Below are positions 38,186-46,462 of a stretch of DNA of 64,000 nt, in pieces. Where the stretch lies: the NCBI RefSeq assembly GCF_003268885.1, contig NZ_QLSX01000006.1, positions 62,001 through 126,000 on the forward strand, written 5' to 3'. This DNA is from Onishia taeanensis. GTDB lineage: Bacteria > Pseudomonadota > Gammaproteobacteria > Pseudomonadales > Halomonadaceae. Made by a program: the position numbers and the translations under genes. The notes beneath the pieces were generated by a model that had not been told where the DNA came from, made no database searches, and saw nothing but the letters and a program-made list of their open reading frames with translations. The stretch's first letter is position 1; every line of letters starts with the position of its first letter.

Positions 38186-40006
38186 TCATCCTTGTGGGGG
38201 GCGTGAGAGGGGCGTCAGCGAGGTATCGATCTCCTCGTCGGCCTCGTAGAGTGCCTCGAGCTCGCGGGCGGCTTCCTGCACGGTCTGAATCTGTTTCTTC
38301 TCGTTGCCGAAGACCTCGAGCTGGCGGCGCAGCGCCTGCTCATCGTGGGGGCGGAAGGTGTCGATGGTGTGCTGGGCCTGATCGCGGGTGACGCCCAGTT
38401 CGATCAGCACCTCGCGGGTCAGCTCCAGGCTTGCCGGCAGCAGTTCGCGCACCAGGTGTTCGACGCCTGCCCGCATCAGCAGATGCGCATGATAGCGGTT
38501 GCGGGCCCGAGCATAGAGGCGCAGATGCGGGAACTGGCGCTGCACCTGGGCGACGATGCGCATCGAGGCCTCTGTGTCACCTACCGCCACCACCATCACC
38601 CGCGCCTTGTCAGCGCCGGCGGCCTCGAGCAGGTCGATGCGCGAGGCATCGCCATAGTAGACCTTGTTGCCGTAGCGGCGCACGAACTCGACCTGCTCGG
38701 CGTTGACGTCGAGTACCGTATAGGGAATCTTCAGGCCCTGTAGAGCGCGGCCCATGATCTGTCCGAAGCGGCCGAAGCCGGCGATGATGATCTGCGGCGA
38801 ATCGTCCACCGGCTGATCGAAACTGGGCTTCTTGCGCTTGCCCTTGAACAGCGGACGAATGCCGCGCACATGGATCAGATACAGAAGCGGTGTGGTTGCC
38901 ATCGACAGCGAGACCACCAGCACCAGCAGGTTGACCAGCTCGCGATCCAGCAGCGCGGCGCTGCCGGCCGCCGTGAGCAGCACGAAGCCGAATTCACCGC
39001 CCTGTGAGAGCAGCATGGCGAGCGTCGTGGCCTCCTTCCAGCCGGTGCCATAGAGCCTCGAGGCTGCCAGTACGGAGAGCCCTTTGGTCAGCAGCAGAGC
39101 CGCGGTCAGGCCAATGATGATCAGCGGCATGTCGGCGAGCAGGCCGATCTGAGCGGTCATGCCCACTGCCATGAAAAATAGCCCCAGCAGCAGGCCGCGG
39201 AACGGCTCGATATCGGCCTCGATATTGTGGCGGAATTCCGAGTCGGCCAGCAGCACCCCGGCGATGAAAGCACCCAGCGCCATCGACAGGCCGGCCAGTT
39301 CCATCAGCAATGCCGCACCGATCACCACCAGCAGTACGGTCCCCGAGAATACCTCGCGGCTTTCGGTGCCGGCGGCGAAGCGGAATAACGGGCGGAGCAG
39401 CAGCCGGCCGCCGATGATCAGCCCGGCGAAGGCGCCGAAGGCGACGGCCACCTCGGCGAGCAGCGGTGTGACGCCTTCGGCCAACAGCGAGCCGGCGCCT
39501 AGAATGGGAATCGCCGCCAGCACCGGGATCGCCGCCAGGTCCTGAAACAGCAGCAGCGAGAAGGCATTGCGGCCGTGGCGAGTCTGCAACTCGTGACGTT
39601 CTCCCAGCAGCTGCAGCACCAGCGGCGTTGAGCACAGCCCCAGGCTGAAGCCCACCACCAGAGCCGCCACCGGGGATAGGCCCAGCCCCCAGGCCGCCGC
39701 CGATAACCCCAGCGTAGTCATGGTCACCTGCAGGCCACCGAAGCGAAAAATCACCCGATGCATCAGCTTGAGTCGGGAGGGCTTGAGTTCCAGCCCGATC
39801 ACGAACAGCAGGAAAACGATGCCCACCTGAGAAAACTGCAACACTGCGTCGGCGTCGGGCACCAGGGCCAACGCCGAAGGGCCGATCACGACCCCGGCGG
39901 CCAGATAGCCGAGCACTTCGCCGAGCCCAAGGCGCTTGAACAGCGGCACGATGAGCACCGCCGCGGCGAGAAAGATCAGCACGTTGATCAATAGCGCAAT
40001 GGCCAC
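38186..40006 (-). CDS. Kef-type potassium/proton antiporter (CPA2) with TrkA-N domain
   Basis: A 606-residue protein. About 12 membrane helices (residues 1-385) carry CPA2 signatures [27 protein letters not shown] and [15 protein letters not shown] Rossmann TrkA-N domain follows, starting at the GFGRFGQ loop (G410), and the tail is Glu-rich. This matches KefB/KefC-type efflux antiporters. Dependence on glutathione adducts cannot be judged from this reading. The start is GTG at 40006 with AGGGAGACGAAG upstream. Potassium or sodium extrusion would suit a halophile. Confidence 0.93.
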   Translation of the reverse strand: MAIALLINVLIFLAAAVLIVPLFKRLGLGEVLGYLAAGVVIGPSALALVPDADAVLQFSQVGIVFLLFVIGLELKPSRLKLMHRVIFRFGGLQVTMTTLGLSAAAWGLGLSPVAALVVGFSLGLCSTPLVLQLLGERHELQTRHGRNAFSLLLFQDLAAIPVLAAIPILGAGSLLAEGVTPLLAEVAVAFGAFAGLIIGGRLLLRPLFRFAAGTESREVFSGTVLLVVIGAALLMELAGLSMALGAFIAGVLLADSEFRHNIEADIEPFRGLLLGLFFMAVGMTAQIGLLADMPLIIIGLTAALLLTKGLSVLAASRLYGTGWKEATTLAMLLSQGGEFGFVLLTAAGSAALLDRELVNLLVLVVSLSMATTPLLYLIHVRGIRPLFKGKRKKPSFDQPVDDSPQIIIAGFGRFGQIMGRALQGLKIPYTVLDVNAEQVEFVRRYGNKVYYGDASRIDLLEAAGADKARVMVVAVGDTEASMRIVAQVQRQFPHLRLYARARNRYHAHLLMRAGVEHLVRELLPASLELTREVLIELGVTRDQAQHTIDTFRPHDEQALRRQLEVFGNEKKQIQTVQEAARELEALYEADEEIDTSLTPLSRPPQG

Positions 40007-40234
40007 CTTCGTCTCCCTGTTATATGTGTGGAGGCACTTTCTAGACTCCCTTAGAGGATGATTCTACACGACCCGACAACATGGGCCGGGCGCGTCTTGC
40101 GCCAGACCGGGCGAAGGCGCACGCTTCATGCCCGCATTCCCCTTGTGGCACATGCTTGTGGCACGTCTCCTTTGCACATTTCGTTTCTTTTGCACGCCTT
40201 CGTTGCTTACGTTTCGCCGACCGGATGTCTTGTC

Positions 40235-40906
40235 ATGCAGCTCAACGCCGATTTCTCGAAGAAAGTCGTGATCACCCCCGAGGACTATCGGTGGGTTCCC
40301 TCGCCGACCCCAGGCGTCGAGCGGATGATGCTCGATCGCATTGGCGATGAGGTCGCCAGGGCTACCTCGCTAGTGCGCTATGCCCCCAACAGCCACTTTC
40401 CGACCCACGAGCATGGCGGCGGCGAAGAAATTTTGGTGCTGGAAGGTGAGTTCGGCGATGAACATGGCCGCTATCCTGCCGGCTATTACCTGCGCAATCC
40501 CATCGGTACTCACCATGCGCCGCGAGTGGGGGCTGACGGAGCTACCATCCTGGTCAAGCTGCATCAGTTCGCCGCCGATGACAGGGCCCATTTCGCCTTC
40601 GATACCCGGGCGGCCAGCTGGTATCCCGGCCAGGTCGAGGGCCTTGAGGTGCTCCCGCTGCACGACATCGGCGGCGAGCATGTGGCACTGGTGAAGTGGG
40701 CACCCCATACCCGTTTTGCCGGCCATTCCCACTGGGGCGGCGAGGAGATTTTCGTGATCGAGGGCTGCTTCCATGACGAACACGGTGCCTATCCGGCAGG
40801 CAGCTGGCTGCGAAGTCCTCACCTGAGTCGCCATGCGCCCTTCACCGAGGAAGAGGGGGCGCTGATCTACGTCAAGGTCGGGCATCTGCCGAGCGAGCAG
40901 CGCTGA
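40235..40906 (+). CDS. Double-cupin (ChrR-type) protein
   Basis: A 223-residue protein made of two tandem cupin domains (about 1-110 and 111-220). Each has an H-x-H-x3-GEE pattern (THEHGGGEEILVLEG and GHSHWGGEEIFVIEG), followed by DEHGxYPAG and a late histidine, the metal site of the anti-sigma ChrR-like cupin group. There is no zinc-binding anti-sigma domain in front, so it is not a complete ChrR. ATG at 40235 is chosen because the upstream in-frame extension is Cys/His/Ala-rich junk. The promoter side (40130-40200) has a loose CTTGTGGCAC-type repetition. Function is unknown. Confidence 0.85.
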   Translation: MQLNADFSKKVVITPEDYRWVPSPTPGVERMMLDRIGDEVARATSLVRYAPNSHFPTHEHGGGEEILVLEGEFGDEHGRYPAGYYLRNPIGTHHAPRVGADGATILVKLHQFAADDRAHFAFDTRAASWYPGQVEGLEVLPLHDIGGEHVALVKWAPHTRFAGHSHWGGEEIFVIEGCFHDEHGAYPAGSWLRSPHLSRHAPFTEEEGALIYVKVGHLPSEQR

Positions 40907-41074
40907 GCCCAGCGATGGGTTTTTACGTCAGGTCTTTTTCGTGTTGCTGATTCGCCGCCCCTTCTTCCTGCGAAACGTCTCGTCGCCGCTAAGGTTGCCT
41001 TAAGTCACAGGGAGGAGAGTGGGTGATGCCACCTGAGTGGCACTCATTCTGAGATCGTACGAGGAGGAAAGACG

Positions 41075-41350
41075 ATGACTCACCTCAAACCCGTGACGCT
41101 GCTGCTGTCGATGATCGCCATGGCCGGTGCTGCTACCGCCCAGGCCAGCGACCGCTGCGATGTGCCCGAAGATCAGTGGCAGCCCCAGCAGGCGCTCGAG
41201 CAGCAACTCACTGACCAGGGCTGGACGATCAAGAACATCAAGGTCGATAGCGGCTGCTACGAGGCCTATGCCATCGACGCAGACGGCAAGCGTCGGGAAG
41301 TGTATTTCGATCCCCAGTCTCTCGAGCCCGTCTCCGAGGATGAGGACTGA
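41075..41350 (+). CDS. Periplasmic PepSY-domain protein
   Basis: A 91-residue protein with a signal peptide (MTHLKP then a hydrophobic core, cleavage after QAS or AQA). It is followed by a single PepSY-like module: LEQQLTDQGWTIKNIKVDSGCYEAYAIDADGKRREVYFDP. Two cysteines may form a disulfide in the periplasm. AGGAGGAAAG precedes the ATG. It sits three bases before the cytochrome b561 gene; this pairing is common in proteobacterial electron-transfer loci and implies a role at or near a membrane redox partner. Confidence 0.88.
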   Translation: MTHLKPVTLLLSMIAMAGAATAQASDRCDVPEDQWQPQQALEQQLTDQGWTIKNIKVDSGCYEAYAIDADGKRREVYFDPQSLEPVSEDED

Positions 41351-41353
41351 GTC

Positions 41354-41899
41354 ATGGCCAAGCCGTCATCAGTAAAGGTCTGGGACCTCTGGTTGCGGCT
41401 GTTCCACTGGGGGCTGGTGGCTGCCTTTGCCACTGCCTGGTTCAGCGCCGACGAGTGGGGCAGTCTGCACCATTGGGCGGGCTATACCGTGGCGGGCCTG
41501 CTGGCCTGGCGCTGCCTGTGGGGTATCGTCGGCCCACAGCGGGCGCGCTTTACCAGTTTCGTACGCTCCCCGTTTGCGGTCTTTGCCCACCTGCGCGAGA
41601 TGCTGTCGGGCAAGGAAACGCGCTATCTGGGACACAATCCGGCCGGCGCGGCGATGATCATCGCCTTGCTGATAGGGCTCGCGGTGCTGACCTGCTCCGG
41701 CTGGCTGTCGACGACCGACCGTTTCTGGGGCGTGGATTGGGTGCAGCAGCTTCACGTGCTGGCAGGCAATCTGGTGCTTACGCTGGTGGGATTGCACCTG
41801 CTGGGGGTAATCGCTTCCAGTTGGCTATCGAGGGAAAACCTCATGCGTGCCATGGTCACCGGCAGGAAGCGTCCGCCGACGGGCAACGATCAACTCTGA
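41354..41899 (+). CDS. Cytochrome b561-type membrane protein
   Basis: A 181-residue inner-membrane diheme cytochrome b with four predicted helices. It begins with KVWDLWLRLFHWGLV; the His in the first helix, HHWAGY in the second and the late LHVLAGNLVLTLVGLHLLG supply axial haem ligands. These proteins shuttle electrons between quinol and periplasmic carriers. It starts three bases after the PepSY gene and ends 24 bases before a strong terminator. Electron partners are not encoded in view. Confidence 0.9.
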   Translation: MAKPSSVKVWDLWLRLFHWGLVAAFATAWFSADEWGSLHHWAGYTVAGLLAWRCLWGIVGPQRARFTSFVRSPFAVFAHLREMLSGKETRYLGHNPAGAAMIIALLIGLAVLTCSGWLSTTDRFWGVDWVQQLHVLAGNLVLTLVGLHLLGVIASSWLSRENLMRAMVTGRKRPPTGNDQL

Positions 41900-41923
41900 G
41901 GTAGCGAGAGGCGTACTACTCAG

Positions 41924-41950
41924 AAAGGCAGGCCAACGGCCTGCCTTTTT
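41924..41950 (+). terminator. Rho-independent terminator after the PepSY-cytochrome operon
   Basis: An 11-bp perfect stem (AAAGGCAGGCC with GGCCTGCCTTT) closes an AAC loop and runs into a T-tract. The following stretch to 42249 is AT-rich without ORFs and presumably carries the promoter of the GGDEF-EAL gene. Confidence 0.92.
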
Positions 41951-42249
41951 CATGTCTGTTTTGTCTGCCTGGTGGTCGTGCTTGGCCAAAAACAGCGCCT
42001 AGCCTATTAACGGGGCAGTGTCGCTTGGCACTGTTGTATGGAAGCTGACTAATTTTATGGGAAGCGGCTAATATTTCGATACACCGGGAGGTACTATATC
42101 ATTACGTTCCATTAACAATAATTAACCACCTTCCTCGGCTTTCGGTTATGCCGACACGCCTCTCACTCAAGGTGCGCTCCAGATTCGGTTGCTGGATTCG
42201 CTAAGAAAGACTCGACAGCAACAGCAGTCCGCTGGATTACCTAGGTCAC

Positions 42250-42267
42250 ATTCAAATGGATTTGAAT
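42250..42267. promoter_or_regulatory. Palindrome spanning the GGDEF-EAL start codon
   Basis: Arms ATTCAAAT and ATTTGAAT flank GG. The initiator ATG at 42256-42258 lies in the left arm and spacer. No good ribosome binding site precedes the gene. The element could be an operator or a hairpin that hides the start in mRNA. Confidence 0.45.
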
Positions 42268-45012
42268 AATCGAGCGTTGATGCGCCAGGCGGGCCTGTTG
42301 GTCCTGCTGATCACCAGTCTTATTCTTGCTCTGATCAACATCCTGGTGGTGCTTCTTCCTCAAACGGCTCTACCTCATACGATCACGATCCTGCCTCATA
42401 TACCAATGCCGCCTTGGCGGATGGCTTCACCATTAGTCAGCGTCCTGTTGCTATTGCTGACACTTGGCCTGATGGGGATCGTTTATCATCATGGGCGCTG
42501 GCGTGCGGCGCTACACTCGCGCCTATCGCGAAGGGGTGGATGGCTTGCGGTCATGTTGGGCGGCCTGTCGTTGACGCTATGGCTGTGGCCCGCCGATAGC
42601 GACGCCTCGTCGGTCCTCTTCACGCCCCTTACCCTGGTCTCAAGTCTTGAAGTGATGCTACTGGGGGCGGCGCTGCTGCTGAGTGCTCCGGTTCAAGGAG
42701 AGCTGTTGCCTCCGCTTTCGCGCACGATCCTCATCATCGCCGCTCTGGGTATCACTCTGAGCATAATGGTCTGGTGGCTGGTCAGTGGGGTGCTGCCTCG
42801 GGAGCTGCCAGAGCGGGCTGAGACGCTGGTCGGCAGCCTGGGGCTGGGCGCCGGGCTGATGGGCATCGGTCTTACGCATCAGCTGATCGTCAGCTTGTCG
42901 CTGATGTCCATTCGCTCGTCGCAGACGCGAGAGCTCTATATCAGCGAGCAGCGCTTTCGTTCGCTGTTCACTCAAAACCCCGATGCGGTGATGTCGATAG
43001 ACCTTGATGGCGTTCATCGCAGCATCAATCCGGCGGCAGAGGCCGTCATTGGCATCGATGCCACGGCGCTTCTGGGGCGTTCTCTCGAGCAGGTGCTGAC
43101 GCCTGAGGCCGTGGGCCGTCAGGCACTCAAGCGTGTGGTAGCGGCCTTCGAAGCTGTGAAGGGCGGCCAGATTCAGCAGTATGAGCTGCAATTTACGCCG
43201 CCGGGCCAGGCGCCCAAGGGTCTCGATGTGAGACTGCTGCCGATCATGGTGGATGATCGGGTTCAGGGCGTGTATGGCATCGTCGAAGACATTACACAGC
43301 GCCAGCGTGACATGGAGCGCCTGAATGTGCTCGAGCGCAGTATCGAGGCCAGCAGCAATGCCGTGATCATCACCGATGCTACCCAGCCAGAGCACCCGGT
43401 CATCTACGTTAATCCTGCCTTTACTCGCATCACTGGCTATCGCGACGATCAGGTATTAGGGCGTAGCGGCCGCTTCCTCGAGGGCCCGGAGACCGATCCC
43501 ATGCAGGCTGCACGGATACAGGCCTCTCTCGATCAGGGGCAGGAGTTGGCACTCACCGTGCTGAACTACCGCTCCGATGGCACGCCGTTCTGGAATCAGC
43601 TGTTCATTTCTCCGGTACGTGATGCCCAAGGTCGAGCTACGCACTTCGTCGGCATCATGAATGACATCACCGAACGCAAGGATCAGGAAGCGAGGTTGGC
43701 CTACCATGCTAGCCACGATGCCCTGACCGGGCTCCCCAATCGAGCATTGCTCAACGACCGGCTTCAACAAGGTCTAGCACTGGCTCGCCGACACGGCTAT
43801 GTGCTGGCAGTACTGTTCATCGATCTTGATGAGTTCAAGCCGATCAACGATACCCTCGGGCATGAGGTCGGCGATCAGCTCCTGATCAGCGTGACGCGCT
43901 GTCTGGGCCGGGGGCTAAGGCCCAGCGACACGCTGGCTCGGTTGGGGGGAGACGAATTCGTGCTGGTGTTGCCGGATCTGCAAGAGAGCCGCGAGGCCAG
44001 CGAGGTGGCCAGTCGGTTATTGCATGAGCTCGTGGCCCCACATCGAGTGGGCGGTCACGAGCTGTACCTCTCAGCGAGCATCGGTATCGCCATCAGTCAT
44101 GCGAACAGTGACGCCACAAGTGATGAACAGGACGGCAAGCTTATTCAGCAGGCCGACATGGCCATGTATGAGGCCAAACAGAAGGGGCGTAATACCTACC
44201 ATCAGTTCAGTGCCGATCTCGACAGCCGTCTGTCTCAGCGGCTAACTCTGCGCAATGAGCTTCAGGAAGCGATCACTCAGGAGCGTCTGACCCTGCATTA
44301 TCAGCCGCTGCTGGACGCTGATGGCCGACTGGACGGGCTCGAAGCGCTGGTGCGTTGGCAGCACCCCACCAAGGGGGCCATTCCGCCCTGTGATTTCATC
44401 CCCCTTGCCGAAGAGACCGGACAGATCATTGTCCTGAACCAGTGGGTGATGGCACGCGCCTGCCGTGATGTTAAGGAGCTGCTGGCGCGTGGGCTATTCA
44501 ATGGACGGGTGTCCATCAATCTGTCGCCGCTGGAGTTTCACCGCGCCAATTTTCTGGCTGGCCTCAAGCAGACGCTAGAGGCGGCCGGACTCTCCCCCGA
44601 GCATCTGGAGCTTGAACTCACCGAGGGCATCCTTATGCGAAGCACCGACAGTGCCATCGAGCGAATGAATGAGCTGCAAGACCTCGGTGTGACCACCGCC
44701 ATCGATGACTTCGGAACCGGTTTCTCGAGCCTGAGCTATCTTCGCTACCTGCCCATCAAGAAGATCAAGGTCGATCGAAGCTTCGTCAGTAATGTGAGCC
44801 ACAACACCAAGGATGCTGCCATCTGCAAAGGGATCATCACTCTGGCCAAGGAGCTGGAACTCAAGGTGGTCGCCGAAGGGGTGGAGACCCAGGCCCAGCT
44901 CGATTATCTGAAAGAGCAGCGCTGCGATCTCTACCAGGGCTATCTCCTGGCCAGACCCATGCCGCTTGAGCGCCTGATGCCCTGGCTGAGCGAGCGCACG
45001 GGCTCGGCCTGA
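42256..45012 (+). CDS. Membrane-bound PAS-GGDEF-EAL cyclic di-GMP enzyme
   Basis: A 918-residue protein. The N-terminal membrane sensor region has about seven hydrophobic helices (residues 10-225). Two PAS domains (about 230-350, 355-475), a GGDEF domain (about 478-645) and an EAL domain (about 660-910) follow. GGDEF is intact at 564-568 with the I-site RPSD five residues before. EAL is intact at 696-698 (LEALVRWQHP). DDFGTG (D817, D818), KVDRSFV and EGVET are also present, so both synthesis and hydrolysis of cyclic di-GMP look possible. It may be expressed under control of the palindrome over its start. The environmental signal is unknown. Confidence 0.92.
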   Translation: MDLNNRALMRQAGLLVLLITSLILALINILVVLLPQTALPHTITILPHIPMPPWRMASPLVSVLLLLLTLGLMGIVYHHGRWRAALHSRLSRRGGWLAVMLGGLSLTLWLWPADSDASSVLFTPLTLVSSLEVMLLGAALLLSAPVQGELLPPLSRTILIIAALGITLSIMVWWLVSGVLPRELPERAETLVGSLGLGAGLMGIGLTHQLIVSLSLMSIRSSQTRELYISEQRFRSLFTQNPDAVMSIDLDGVHRSINPAAEAVIGIDATALLGRSLEQVLTPEAVGRQALKRVVAAFEAVKGGQIQQYELQFTPPGQAPKGLDVRLLPIMVDDRVQGVYGIVEDITQRQRDMERLNVLERSIEASSNAVIITDATQPEHPVIYVNPAFTRITGYRDDQVLGRSGRFLEGPETDPMQAARIQASLDQGQELALTVLNYRSDGTPFWNQLFISPVRDAQGRATHFVGIMNDITERKDQEARLAYHASHDALTGLPNRALLNDRLQQGLALARRHGYVLAVLFIDLDEFKPINDTLGHEVGDQLLISVTRCLGRGLRPSDTLARLGGDEFVLVLPDLQESREASEVASRLLHELVAPHRVGGHELYLSASIGIAISHANSDATSDEQDGKLIQQADMAMYEAKQKGRNTYHQFSADLDSRLSQRLTLRNELQEAITQERLTLHYQPLLDADGRLDGLEALVRWQHPTKGAIPPCDFIPLAEETGQIIVLNQWVMARACRDVKELLARGLFNGRVSINLSPLEFHRANFLAGLKQTLEAAGLSPEHLELELTEGILMRSTDSAIERMNELQDLGVTTAIDDFGTGFSSLSYLRYLPIKKIKVDRSFVSNVSHNTKDAAICKGIITLAKELELKVVAEGVETQAQLDYLKEQRCDLYQGYLLARPMPLERLMPWLSERTGSA

Positions 45013-45057
45013 GTCGCCGCGTGGCATATCACGTCCGCGCAAGAGCCTGGTATCCAG

Positions 45058-45089
45058 GCAAAAAAACACCCGCCGAGTGGCGGGTGTTT
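45058..45089 (-). terminator. Terminator after nrdB
   Basis: An 11-bp perfect stem (AAACACCCGCC at 45064-45074 with GGCGGGTGTTT at 45079-45089) has a GAGT loop. On the minus strand it is followed by a run of T, and it lies 36 bases past the nrdB stop. It may also stop transcription from the converging GGDEF-EAL gene. Confidence 0.88.
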
Positions 45090-45124
45090 GTGGAAGCAGG
45101 CGTTACGCCATCCTTGTGGTGAGC

Positions 45125-46375
45125 TCAGTCCCAGCTCAGCGCGCCGCCGACCTGATACTCGGTCACGCGGGTCTCGAAGAAGTTCTTCTCCTTGCGCAGA
45201 TCGATGATCTCACTCATCCACGGGAAGGGGTTCTTGGCGCCCGGGAACTGCTCCTTGAGGCCGATCTGCGCCAGACGACGGTTGCAGATGAAGTGCAGGT
45301 ATTCCTCCATGATCGCCGCGTTCATGCCCAACACGCCGCGGGGCATGGTGTCACGGGCATAGGCGATCTCGAGCTCGGTGCCCTGCAGGATCATCTGGGT
45401 GACCTCGTCCTGGAACTCCGGCGTCCACAGGTGCGGGTTCTCGATCTTGATCTGGTTGATCATGTCGACGCCGAAGTTCAGGTGCATGGACTCGTCGCGC
45501 AGGATGTACTGGAACTGCTCGGCGACGCCGGTCATCTTGTTGCGCCGGCCCATGGACAGGATCTGGCTGAAGCCGCAGTAGAAGAAGATGCCTTCGGTCA
45601 CGCAGTAGAAGGCGATCAGGTTGCGCAGCAGCTCCTGGTCAGTCTCCGGAGTACCGGTCTGGAAGTCTGGACGCGACAGCGACTGGGTGTGCTTGAGGCT
45701 CCAGGCTGACTTGGCGGCAACCGAAGGCACCTCGCGGTACATGTTGAAGACTTCGCCTTCGTCCATGCCCAGCGACTCCACGCAATACTGGTAGGCGTGG
45801 GTGTGGATCGCTTCTTCGAAGGCCTGGCGCAGCAGGTACTGGCGGCATTCGGGGTTGGTGATCAGGCGATATACGGCCAGCACCAGGTTATTGGCAACCA
45901 GGGAATCGGCGGTGGAGAAGTAGCCGAGTGAACGCTCGACGATGCGACGCTCGTCGGCGGTGAGGCCGTCCGCGCTCTTCCACAGCGCGATGTCGGCGTT
46001 CATGTTCACTTCCTGGGGCATCCAGTGGTTGGCGCTGCCATCCAGGTACTTCTGCCAGGCCCACTCGTACTTGAAGGGCACCAGCTGGTTGAGGTCGGCG
46101 CGGGCGTTGATCATGCGCTTCTGGTCGACCTCGATACGCTTGGCGCCCATCTCGAGTTCCTCGAGGCCGGCGGCCACGTCGAGTTCTTCGAGGGACTGCT
46201 TGGCGCGGGCCTGGCGGTCCTGATCGGCGGTCTGGTATTGACCGGCGCTTTCCGCGACTGCCTCAGGAGTGGGCTCGGGCGCTGCGGCCGGGGCGGGTTT
46301 GGCCTCGGCAGGCTTGTCGGCGACCGCGGTATCGTCGTCAATCGTGTCTTCGTGAAACTCGTCCCAGTTCAGCAT
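45125..46375 (-). CDS. nrdB: Class Ia ribonucleotide reductase beta subunit
   Basis: A 416-residue radical-generating subunit of aerobic NDP reductase. The diiron/tyrosyl motif E-x2-H-x3-Y is read as E188, H191 and Y195, matching E115, H118 and Y122 of Escherichia coli Nrd[22 protein letters not shown] is also conserved. The first about 60 residues are an acidic, Ala/Pro/Glu-rich extension absent from the enterobacterial protein, probably disordered. GAGGAAGAC precedes the ATG. It lies 87 bp downstream of nrdA in one operon, with an intergenic hairpin. Confidence 0.97.
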   Translation of the reverse strand: MLNWDEFHEDTIDDDTAVADKPAEAKPAPAAAPEPTPEAVAESAGQYQTADQDRQARAKQSLEELDVAAGLEELEMGAKRIEVDQKRMINARADLNQLVPFKYEWAWQKYLDGSANHWMPQEVNMNADIALWKSADGLTADERRIVERSLGYFSTADSLVANNLVLAVYRLITNPECRQYLLRQAFEEAIHTHAYQYCVESLGMDEGEVFNMYREVPSVAAKSAWSLKHTQSLSRPDFQTGTPETDQELLRNLIAFYCVTEGIFFYCGFSQILSMGRRNKMTGVAEQFQYILRDESMHLNFGVDMINQIKIENPHLWTPEFQDEVTQMILQGTELEIAYARDTMPRGVLGMNAAIMEEYLHFICNRRLAQIGLKEQFPGAKNPFPWMSEIIDLRKEKNFFETRVTEYQVGGALSWD

Positions 46376-46401
46376 GTCGTCTTCCTCGATGTGTCGTGGG
46401 G

Positions 46402-46428
46402 CCGGAAGGCGCCTTCGGGGCCTTCCGG
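46402..46428 (-). promoter_or_regulatory. Hairpin in the nrdA-nrdB spacer
   Basis: Nine-bp perfect arms CCGGAAGGC and GCCTTCCGG surround a nine-base loop in the 87-bp spacer. No T-tract follows on the minus strand, so it is not a standard terminator. It may affect mRNA processing or the ratio of the two subunits. Confidence 0.45.
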
Positions 46429-46462
46429 TCTTGAAAGTGAATCAGCGCTTGGCGTCGCGCCG

